Below, piece after piece: positions 6,322 through 11,767 of a DNA stretch of 28,145 nt; position 1 is the stretch's first letter, and each line of letters begins with the position of its first letter. The stretch comes from UBA1715 sp045615765 (GTDB lineage Bacteria > Bacteroidota > Bacteroidia > Bacteroidales > UBA1715). Location: positions 1 through 28,145 of the forward strand of contig JAZLFM010000036.1 of the NCBI GenBank assembly GCA_045615765.1. The letters run 5' to 3'. Under the pieces are notes generated by a model that was not told the origin of the DNA, did no database searches, and worked only from the letters and a program-made list of their open reading frames with translations. The position numbers and the translations under genes were made by a program.

Positions 6322-9135
6322 ATGAAAAGACTTGTTTATTTATTCTTAGTTGCAGCTTTGTTTGGTCTATTTAGTTGTTCTGGTCCGGAATTGGTGCAAA
6401 TTCAAAATGGAGTTCAATTTGAAACAGATTCTTGTATCGTACAAGTGGTGTTCTACAAGGATAATGTTGTTCGTGTGCAAAAATGTCCGTTGTCGGGAAC
6501 GTTGGAAAAGCAAAGTTTAATGGTCATAGTTGATTCTTTGGAATCTGTTCCGTTTAAGGTTACGTCGAAAAGAAAGACTGTAACAGTGGAATCTACAGAG
6601 TTGTGCTTGGAAATTTGTACAAAAACAGGTGCCATAAAATATAAACAAGATGGACAGGAAATAGTTTCGGAAAAAGGTTTTTCTGATTTTAAGAAATACG
6701 ACAACGAAAAAAACGGCGAACATTCATATAGTGTTGGGCAAACATTTGTCTTGGCTGATGATGAGGCCATTTATGGTTTGGGACAAAATCAGAGTGGCAT
6801 TATGAACTATAGAGGTCATTCCGAGAAATTGGTTCAAACAAATACTAATGCTGTAATTCCTTTTATTTGGTCAACAGCGGGATTTGGTGTGTTGTGGGAT
6901 AATTATTCTAAAACAACTTTCAACGACGATGCGTCAGGTTGCACTTTGTGGTCGGAAGTTGCAGATAATCTTGATTACTATGTAGTGGTGGATCAATGCC
7001 CCGATAAAATAATTTCTGGTTACCGTTATTTAACAGGTAAGGCTCCAATGTTTGGAAAATGGGCTTACGGTTATTGGCAATCGAAAGAACATTATCATAC
7101 TCAGGATGAATATATTGCTATAGCAAAAAAATATCGTGAACTTGGATATCCAATAGATGTGTTGATTCAAGATTGGAATTGGTGGGGAGAATTGCACGAT
7201 TGGGGTGGAATGTATTTTGATAAGAAACGCTATCCGAATCCGCAAGCAATGATTGACGAGGTTAAATCGTTGAATTTCCATACTATGATTTCTTGCTGGC
7301 CTTGTGTTGGACCTAATGCTCCTATGTACAAAGACTTTGAGTCGAAAGGATATTTGTTTAACAAAAAAGGTTGGGGGGACTTCAAATATTATGATCCGTT
7401 TAATCCGGAAGCAACGAAATTGTATTATGAATATTTGAAGAATGGTGTCGCTTGTTTTGGCTGGGACGGCTATTGGTTTGATTCCACCGAGCCAGATATT
7501 ACCAATGCGTTGACGAAAGAATCTACAGAATATGATTTGAAGACAACAGGTCGTTGCTATTTAGGGTCTTGGGATAGATATTTGAACGCATTTTCTCTTG
7601 TAGAAATGACTCAGTTGCATGATTTAATGAAAGCAGATGCTTTGAAGTCTGCACATCCGCAACGTCAGTATATTTTAACACGCTCCACCTATGCGGGTCA
7701 ACAACGTGCAGGGGCTGTAACGTGGAGTGGAGATATTGGTGCTGCGTGGGATATTTATCAAGATCAGATTACAGCAGGTTTGAATCACTGTGCGGCAGGT
7801 GTTCCATATTGGACATTCGATGTAGGAGCTTTTGTGTTAAGTTCTTACGAAGGTGTTTTCAGTAATGAAAAGACAGATCCTGCATATCGTGAACTATATA
7901 CCCGTATGTTCCAATTCTGTACATTCTGTCCAATTTTCCGTTCTCACGGTTCGGAAACGCCACGCGAAATATGGGCGTTTGGAGAATTTACCCCAACATT
8001 GGTGAAATTCGATCAGTTGCGTTATCGTTTGTTACCGTACATTTATTCTACTGCATGGAAAGTGTATAGCGAAGATTATACAATGATGCGTCCGTTGGCA
8101 ATGGACTTTAAGGACAAAAAAACATATAATATCAAAGATGAATATATGTTTGGAAAATCATTGTTGGTTGCTCCCGTAACAGCATATCAAAAATACAAAG
8201 CTCCACAACGTAGTGTGGAAGTTCCTGCGTCTGTATTTACGACAAAAGATGGCAAACCAGGATTACACGCAACTTTTTATAGAGACAATGAGTATAAATA
8301 TCAAACTCTTGATACAACAGTTGGAAAACTTGATATATTCTGGTACTGCGAACGTCCAAGTTATGTTACAGACACAATGTTTGCAATTCGTTTTGAAGGA
8401 AAACTTACCGTTCCAGAAACAGGTACATATCGTTTCCACATTAAAAACTTCGACAAAAAACGAATGGTAATTGATGGAAAAGAAATTGCGATGAACGAAG
8501 GTGGAACAGAAAAATATTTTGAAGCTGTTACTTTAGAAGCAGGTAAAGCTTATGATTTCTTGTTTGAAACAGAAAATTCATCTTCTGGTGCTGCTCGTAC
8601 TATTCTCTGTTGGAAAACGCCTTCGATGTTGGCAGAAGATGCCGCTCCAATTCGTGAAGGAGAAGTTAAAACTACTCGTAGCGTTTATTTGCCAGGTGAT
8701 TGTGATTGGGTAGATTTTTGGACAGGAAAGAAATATAATGGTGGTCAAACAATAGAAGCAAATGCAGAGATAAATACTATGCCATTGTTTGTACGTGCAG
8801 GTTCGATTTTGCCAATGGCAAAAGTGAAACAATATGCTACAGAAACTCCGGACGATGTCTTGACTGTTAAAATATATGCAGGTGCCGACGGTACATTCCA
8901 ATTATATGAAGACGAAAATGATGGATACGACTATGAAAAAGGCGTGTATGCAACTATAGATTTTGAATGGAATGATGCAGAAAAAACATTGACAATACAC
9001 GACAGAAAAGGATCATTCCCTGGAATGTTACAAAAACGTGTATTTAATGTAGCGTTAGTGTCGGAAAATGCAGGAGATAAAAATGCTTCTAAAGTTGTAA
9101 CTTATGATGGTAAGAAACAGCAGGTAACATTTTAA
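6322..9135 (+). CDS. GH31 alpha-glycosidase lipoprotein with PA14 domain
   Basis: 937-residue surface or periplasmic lipoprotein of glycoside hydrolase family 31, a retaining exo-alpha-glycosidase (alpha-glucosidase or alpha-xylosidase). The signal peptide is MKRLVYLFLVAALFGLFSC, with Cys at the lipobox end. An N-terminal beta-sandwich is followed by the TIM barrel. The nucleophile is Asp387 in YWFDSTEPD and the acid/base Asp471 in TWSGDIG. A PA14 domain (~645-768, from LHATFYRD to ILCWKTPS) is inserted between the proximal beta domain and the C-terminal DUF5110-like sheet. PA14 inserts in GH31 are known from Bacteroidota alpha-xylosidases that act on xyloglucan, where they help hold branched substrates, so an alpha-xylosidase is my first guess. 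No SusC/SusD or regulator is adjacent, so the substrate cannot be fixed from context. Confidence 0.9.
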   Translation: MKRLVYLFLVAALFGLFSCSGPELVQIQNGVQFETDSCIVQVVFYKDNVVRVQKCPLSGTLEKQSLMVIVDSLESVPFKVTSKRKTVTVESTELCLEICTKTGAIKYKQDGQEIVSEKGFSDFKKYDNEKNGEHSYSVGQTFVLADDEAIYGLGQNQSGIMNYRGHSEKLVQTNTNAVIPFIWSTAGFGVLWDNYSKTTFNDDASGCTLWSEVADNLDYYVVVDQCPDKIISGYRYLTGKAPMFGKWAYGYWQSKEHYHTQDEYIAIAKKYRELGYPIDVLIQDWNWWGELHDWGGMYFDKKRYPNPQAMIDEVKSLNFHTMISCWPCVGPNAPMYKDFESKGYLFNKKGWGDFKYYDPFNPEATKLYYEYLKNGVACFGWDGYWFDSTEPDITNALTKESTEYDLKTTGRCYLGSWDRYLNAFSLVEMTQLHDLMKADALKSAHPQRQYILTRSTYAGQQRAGAVTWSGDIGAAWDIYQDQITAGLNHCAAGVPYWTFDVGAFVLSSYEGVFSNEKTDPAYRELYTRMFQFCTFCPIFRSHGSETPREIWAFGEFTPTLVKFDQLRYRLLPYIYSTAWKVYSEDYTMMRPLAMDFKDKKTYNIKDEYMFGKSLLVAPVTAYQKYKAPQRSVEVPASVFTTKDGKPGLHATFYRDNEYKYQTLDTTVGKLDIFWYCERPSYVTDTMFAIRFEGKLTVPETGTYRFHIKNFDKKRMVIDGKEIAMNEGGTEKYFEAVTLEAGKAYDFLFETENSSSGAARTILCWKTPSMLAEDAAPIREGEVKTTRSVYLPGDCDWVDFWTGKKYNGGQTIEANAEINTMPLFVRAGSILPMAKVKQYATETPDDVLTVKIYAGADGTFQLYEDENDGYDYEKGVYATIDFEWNDAEKTLTIHDRKGSFPGMLQKRVFNVALVSENAGDKNASKVVTYDGKKQQVTF

Positions 9136-9158
9136 TATTGATATTATTAAGAGTTGAG

Positions 9159-9186
9159 AGAGCCGTTCGTGAGAGCGGCTCTTTTA
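9159..9186 (+). terminator. Terminator after the GH31 gene
   Basis: AGAGCCG (9159-9165) pairs with CGGCTCT (9176-9182) and runs into TTTTATTTTG. Confidence 0.8.
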
Positions 9187-9210
9187 TTTTGTCGTTGTCA
9201 TAAAACAAGA

Positions 9211-9234
9211 AAGGGTTGTCTTTCGACAACCCTT
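9211..9234 (-). terminator. Terminator belonging to the minus-strand tRNA-Ser
   Basis: Perfect 10-bp stem AAGGGTTGTC/GACAACCCTT with a 4-nt loop. On the minus strand it follows the tRNA-Ser 3' end by 3 nt and leads into TTTCTTGTTTT. It therefore belongs to the host tRNA transcript and marks this side as chromosome. Confidence 0.7.
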
Positions 9235-9237
9235 CTG

Positions 9238-9262
9238 CGGAAAGTGGGGGATTCGAACCCCC
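9238..9262 (-). other. tRNA-Ser 3' end: attachment site (att) of the element
   Basis: On the minus strand this is T arm GGGGG-TTCGAAT-CCCCC, then the acceptor 3' strand ACTTTCC and discriminator G, which together are the 3' end of a tRNA-Ser. The rest of the tRNA is absent: upstream (higher coordinates) there is no variable arm, anticodon arm or D arm. This is what remains on one side when an element integrates into the 3' end of a tRNA gene. The duplicated core may extend a few bases to ~9270. The intact tRNA-Ser would be expected at the far end of the element, beyond this window. Confidence 0.75.
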
Positions 9263-9380
9263 GGAAATAAAACGCTTGTTGTCTGCCGACAAGTTATTGA
9301 TTATTAATATGTTTTTTTTGATATTCATTACAAAATCATTGTTCAAAGTCCCAAATTAGTCCCGGTTTACGGCAAAAAAA

Positions 9381-9803
9381 TCATCCTAATTTTTCAACCA
9401 ATTTTTCAATGATTTCATCCTTTTTCGCAAGCGAACTTGTGAGCGTGCGAACTTGCTCCGTGAGCGTGCGAACTTGCTCCTCTTTGTCTTGGATAACTTT
9501 TTCTAATTGATTTATTTGTTGTTTTAATACATCAGGACTGTCACTGTAGTATTTACGGTTGTCTTGAGTAACGTTACCGTGAACAGTTGAATATTCCACT
9601 GTTTGAATGTTACTTGTATTAAAGTCTGGAAAGGCACTTAATATTTTGTCTTTCATTTTATCTGTAAAGCTACGTGTTCCATTGATTACTTGTGACAAAT
9701 ATGTAGGATTTACGTTTGCTTTTTGTGCGACTTCTGATTGAGATAATCTGTACTCGTAACAAATTGCGTCAATCAAATTTTTTATTTCTTGATTTAGAGC
9801 CAT
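9381..9803 (-). CDS. XRE-type HTH repressor with C-terminal coiled coil
   Basis: 140-residue DNA-binding protein. Residues ~8-60 form a Cro/C1-type helix-turn-helix (SQSEVAQKANVNPTYLSQVING); residues ~85-138 are a leucine-rich coiled coil that probably sets the oligomeric state. It is the only minus-strand gene of the element and faces a divergent control region, the usual position of a prophage master repressor. The coiled coil holds an exact 7-residue duplication, EQVRTLT twice (see the repeat at 9439-9480). A palindrome upstream (9827-9846) is a likely operator. No peptidase domain for RecA-dependent self-cleavage is present, so induction may run through another protein, for example the metalloprotease at 21312, which resembles ImmA/IrrE. 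That link is speculative. Confidence 0.8.
   Translation of the reverse strand: MALNQEIKNLIDAICYEYRLSQSEVAQKANVNPTYLSQVINGTRSFTDKMKDKILSAFPDFNTSNIQTVEYSTVHGNVTQDNRKYYSDSPDVLKQQINQLEKVIQDKEEQVRTLTEQVRTLTSSLAKKDEIIEKLVEKLG
9439..9480 (+). repeat. 21-bp exact tandem duplication in the repressor coiled coil
   Basis: The unit GTGAGCGTGCGAACTTGCTC plus C occurs at 9439-9459 and again at 9460-9480, in frame, encoding EQVRTLT twice. It adds one coiled-coil heptad and could change length by slippage. Confidence 0.95.
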
Positions 9804-9826
9804 TTATAAAATAATTGTAAAATTTA

Positions 9827-9846
9827 TGATAAATTGATATTTATCA
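9827..9846. promoter_or_regulatory. Candidate repressor operator (palindrome)
   Basis: TGATAAAT-TGAT-ATTTATCA is a perfect 8-bp inverted repeat, 24 nt upstream of the repressor start. A near-exact direct repeat CATTTA(T/C)AAAATAA at 9801-9814 and 9875-9888 brackets it. Both fit autoregulation by the repressor; binding is inferred. Confidence 0.5.
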
Positions 9847-9934
9847 TTTAGTCATTTTCATATATTTGCAAAGTCATTTACAAAATAAAGATGAGTTTGC
9901 AAATATAAGCAAATAAACGAGAGTACATTGACAT

Positions 9935-9966
9935 ATTGAATTTTACCGTAAATGGTTGTATATTTG
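9935..9966 (+). promoter_or_regulatory. Promoter of the PIN toxin-antitoxin genes
   Basis: ATTG (9935-9938), a 20-nt spacer and TATATTTG (9959-9966). The same ATTG-TATATTTG pair precedes the YafQ module. A minus-strand TATATTTG (9900-9907) could serve the repressor, but no -33 box is visible for it. Confidence 0.55.
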
Positions 9967-9987
9967 CACAATAAAAATTTTCAGGCT

Positions 9988-10152
9988 ATGGCAAATAAAG
10001 AATTAGGAAAGGAAGCATTAGAATTAATCATAAAGCGTAGTGGTGTAACCAAAAAGTTTATCATAGAAACTGCTATGAAAAAATTCTTTGCAGACAATAT
10101 AGACTTACTTACAGCATCGGAGCGTAAGAAGTATAAAAATGTGATTTTATGA
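9988..10152 (+). CDS. Antitoxin of a PIN-domain toxin-antitoxin pair
   Basis: 54-residue basic helical protein (MANKELGKEALELII...). Start ATG 9988 was chosen over 9952, because 9952 lies inside the promoter. It overlaps the downstream PIN-domain gene by 4 nt (ATGA), the coupling expected for a type II antitoxin that neutralises its toxin and represses its own promoter. I do not recognise its DNA-binding fold with certainty; the repeated VTKKFIIETAMKKFF segment could be a ribbon-helix-helix or a short HTH. The role is inferred mainly from position. Confidence 0.55.
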   Translation: MANKELGKEALELIIKRSGVTKKFIIETAMKKFFADNIDLLTASERKKYKNVIL

Positions 10153-10562
10153 ATTCAAACAACATTTTCATAGATACCAATATTTTGATTGGTGGCTATT
10201 GTGGCATCCAAAAGGACGAAAAAGCACTTCATTACCTATATTCATTGAATGGAAAACGATTATATACTTCGTCATTGGCAATAGCCCAGTTTGTTGCTAC
10301 ATTACAGAAAAAGAAAAGAGAGATCGATATAAGAAAAATTCTTGTAGAAATTGTTCATCGCATTGAAGTACTTTCTTTTACAAAAGATGACATAGAAAAA
10401 GCAATAAAAATGGAAAACGATGATATTGAAGATAATATGCAATATTCGATAGGTTCTAAAATGAAATGCTTCTACTATGTAACAAACAACATTAAAGACT
10501 ACAACAATTATATGAACATTCAGCCTTTAACCAGTGAACAAGTAAAAGTCATATTAAAATGA
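10149..10562 (+). CDS. PIN-domain ribonuclease toxin (VapC-like)
   Basis: 137-residue PIN-domain protein. Acidic active-site positions: Asp9 in IFIDTNILIGG, Asp95 in DIEDNMQY and a C-terminal TNNIKDY (Asp117). The glutamate usually found in the second helix is Gln47 here (SSLAIAQFVATL), so metal binding may be weakened. VapC toxins are Mg-dependent endoribonucleases that often cut tRNA anticodon loops or rRNA. It is translationally coupled to the small upstream gene. The setting between a prophage repressor and a tRNA-like array suggests an element-maintenance or anti-phage module. The target RNA cannot be told from sequence. Confidence 0.7.
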   Translation: MNSNNIFIDTNILIGGYCGIQKDEKALHYLYSLNGKRLYTSSLAIAQFVATLQKKKREIDIRKILVEIVHRIEVLSFTKDDIEKAIKMENDDIEDNMQYSIGSKMKCFYYVTNNIKDYNNYMNIQPLTSEQVKVILK

Positions 10563-10583
10563 TTATATAAAGTTTTTTAGACT

Positions 10584-10712
10584 ATGGCAAAGAAAAAAAA
10601 ATACGCCAAAGGGGAAAAATGCGGCATTGACAAATCTATTGAAGATATAAAAGCAGGGCGTGTTACAATATACAAATCATCGACTGAACTTTTCAAAAAT
10701 ATAGGTATATAA
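10584..10712 (+). CDS. Orphan antitoxin-like peptide
   Basis: 42-residue peptide: a Lys-rich start (MAKKKKYAKGEKCG), then SIEDIKAGRVTIYKSSTELFKNIGI. The 'DIKAGRV...S...LF..LGI' tail resembles the toxin-wrapping C-terminal part of small Bacteroidota type II antitoxins. No toxin gene follows: a strong terminator and the tRNA-like array come next. It lies 21 nt after the PIN toxin and may be a third gene of that operon or a relic of a lost module. It was too short for routine gene calling; coding potential is judged from the motif and its position before the terminator. Confidence 0.5.
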   Translation: MAKKKKYAKGEKCGIDKSIEDIKAGRVTIYKSSTELFKNIGI

Positions 10713-10740
10713 TATAACGATTTTCGTATTACAATACCAT

Positions 10741-10781
10741 AAAGCGGTAAAATTCACAACGAGTTTTACCGCTTTTTTTTT
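10741..10781 (+). terminator. Strong terminator before the tRNA-like array
   Basis: Perfect 12-bp stem AAAGCGGTAAAA/TTTTACCGCTTT with an 11-nt loop and nine T. It separates the toxin-antitoxin operon from the RNA array. A 14-nt copy of the 5' arm (TAAAGCGGTAAAAT) recurs at 10971-10984 between the second and third tRNA-like unit. Confidence 0.9.
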
Positions 10782-10798
10782 GTGTATCGCCAAACACC

Positions 10799-10875
10799 GT
10801 GGATGTAGGCATGTAATGGGTAGCATGATGGTTAAAAGCCCGGAACCGTTTCGGGTTCGATTCCTGGACATCCAC
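10799..10875 (+). ncRNA. tRNA-like RNA 1 (defective anticodon arm)
   Basis: Acceptor stem GTGGATG/CATCCAC (7 bp), then T8-A9, a D stem CATGT/GCATG around loop AATGGGTA (10815-10822), and a T stem of 6 bp (TTCGGG/CCTGGA) around the canonical loop TTCGATT (10856-10862). Between D and T arms are 22 nt. They can pair TGGTT with AACCG only around a 10-nt loop without U33, not a normal 5+7+5 anticodon arm. CA follows the acceptor. This copy is the closest of the four to a normal tRNA, but no anticodon can be assigned. Confidence 0.75.
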
Positions 10876-10894
10876 CAGAGGCTCTGCAAAGCAA

Positions 10895-10970
10895 GCTGCC
10901 GTAAACGTATAATGGGTATTGCGAAGGTAAAAGCGTAGGTAGTGCATGGTTCGATTCCATGCCGGCAGCC
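10895..10970 (+). ncRNA. tRNA-like RNA 2 (no anticodon stem)
   Basis: Acceptor GCTGCCG/CGGCAGC, T8-A9, D stem CGTA/TGCG around TAATGGGTAT, T stem GCATGG/CCATGC (6 bp) around TTCGATT. The 20 nt where the anticodon arm should be read AAGGTAAAAGCGTAGGTAGT: the two would-be stem strands are direct copies (AGGTA and AGGTA) and cannot pair. The total length is close to a normal tRNA. Confidence 0.75.
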
Positions 10971-10988
10971 TAAAGCGGTAAAATCATA

Positions 10989-11097
10989 AAGGTTGTATTC
11001 CGGTAATGGGTAGCCGGAGGATAAGTCATCTGCATTCCAAAAGAATGAGCGTTCCTAAAATTTGGCCAGGTGCGTGGTTCGATTCCACGCCAACCTT
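10989..11097 (+). ncRNA. tRNA-like RNA 3 (long insert in place of the anticodon arm)
   Basis: Acceptor AAGGTTG/CAACCTT, T8-A9, a 6-bp D stem TCCGGT/GCCGGA around AATGGGTA, and a 6-bp T stem GCGTGG/CCACGC around TTCGATT. The central region is ~54 nt instead of ~20 and contains its own hairpin CATTC-CAAAA-GAATG (11033-11047), which is not a canonical anticodon loop. It ends with a TTTGGCCAGGT stretch related to the linkers of the other copies. Confidence 0.72.
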
Positions 11098-11114
11098 CGA
11101 AGTATGTTTCAATA

Positions 11115-11190
11115 GATGCTGTATGTGCGTAATGGGTAGCGTAAAAGGAACTGTAGGAACCGTGAGGAGTTCGATTCTCCTCCAGCATCC
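11115..11190 (+). ncRNA. tRNA-like RNA 4 (no anticodon stem)
   Basis: Acceptor GATGCTG/CAGCATC, T8-A9, D stem TGCGT/GCGTA around AATGGGTA, T stem GAGGAG/CTCCTC (6 bp) around TTCGATT, followed by CCA-like CAAA. The central 21 nt, AAAAGGAACTGTAGGAACCG plus T, are purine-rich and show no internal pairing. GGAACCGT is shared with copy 1. An A/T-rich stretch follows, with no clear terminator. Confidence 0.75.
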
Positions 11191-11211
11191 AAAATTTTTA
11201 ATAATATAATT

Positions 11212-11321
11212 ATGTATAAGGCGGAAACAAAAATTTTTGTAATTGATAGCAAACGGCCTATGTGGCTAATAAACTTGCAATTAAACGTAAATTTAAGATA
11301 GTAGAAGTAGAAACTCTATAA
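11212..11321 (+). pseudogene. Possible small frameshifted ORF
   Basis: ATG 11212 reads MYKAETKIFVIDSKRP and then stops at 11299-11301. Shifting frame near 11260 gives VANKLAIKRKFKIVEVETL ending at 11321. One extra base would join them into a ~34-residue basic protein. It could be a real small gene with a sequencing error, a broken gene, or chance. Confidence 0.25.
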
Positions 11322-11331
11322 ATGATATAAT

Positions 11332-11562
11332 ATGGTAGCAATGTATTTTATAATGTTCTCGGACTATGAGAGGATAGAACGAGTTGTTAGTTACATTAGA
11401 AAAAAGTACCAGGATATATTTATCCTAATGATTGATTATTCACATTTCTATTTTGTTGGAGCATCCTTCGATTTCCTGCAAGATAAGGTGCTGCATACTT
11501 GCCGTGAAGAAGATTTGGCGTTTAATTACACATTAGTCGAGAATTTCAAAACTTTACTATAA
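11332..11562 (+). CDS. Small hypothetical protein
   Basis: 76 residues, mixed alpha/beta by eye (YERIERVVSYIRKKY, then IFILMIDYSHFYFVGASFDFLQDKV). It has no signal peptide or clear membrane segment, and I recognise no family. ATG 11332 is used; ATG 11341 is an alternative. It is directly followed (1 nt) by the HTH gene and then the replication protein, so it belongs to the early/replication operon. A role in replication or its control is an inference from position. Confidence 0.6.
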   Translation: MVAMYFIMFSDYERIERVVSYIRKKYQDIFILMIDYSHFYFVGASFDFLQDKVLHTCREEDLAFNYTLVENFKTLL

Positions 11563-11563
11563 G

Positions 11564-11767
11564 ATGGACAAGAAAGAAAAAGCAAAAAGGTTGAACATCA
11601 TGCTAAACGCAGTTCCATTTGGACGATACATGGAGTTCAAAAAACGCATTGTAGAGAGAACCGTTTCGTCTTTGCAGACTATCTACAATTGGAGTACAGG
11701 ACGCACAGAAATTCCTGACTTAGCAATGCCAATAATAGAGGAAGTATTCAAAGAATTTACAAAATGA
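11564..11767 (+). CDS. Small HTH DNA-binding protein
   Basis: 67 residues. After a basic helix (MDKKEKAKRLNIML), the segment VERTVSSLQTIYNWSTGRTEIPDLAMPIIEEVF looks like a Cro-type helix-turn-helix (a 'S..TIYNWSTGRT.IP' recognition helix, followed by the helix that packs against it). It overlaps the replication protein by 4 nt (ATGA), so the two are translationally coupled. It may regulate early genes or act as a replication accessory that binds origin repeats. Function is inferred. Confidence 0.65.
   Translation: MDKKEKAKRLNIMLNAVPFGRYMEFKKRIVERTVSSLQTIYNWSTGRTEIPDLAMPIIEEVFKEFTK

Noticed and set aside
8213..8470. 85-codon plus-strand frame inside the GH31 gene
   Set aside because: It lies in another frame of the PA14-domain coding region, which is continuous and conserved.
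9089..9346. Minus-strand frame across the att site
   Set aside because: It spans the GH31 end, two terminators and the tRNA-Ser fragment; the peptide has no recognisable feature.
10799..11190. Ordinary tRNA genes
   Set aside because: Acceptor and T arms fit, but the anticodon arm does not pair in units 2 and 4, has a 10-nt loop in unit 1 and is replaced in unit 3, and no U33-type anticodon loop is present.
10677..11209. Short open frames on both strands across the tRNA-like array
   Set aside because: The covarying acceptor, D and T stems explain the sequence; the frames overlap each other and show no protein-like features.
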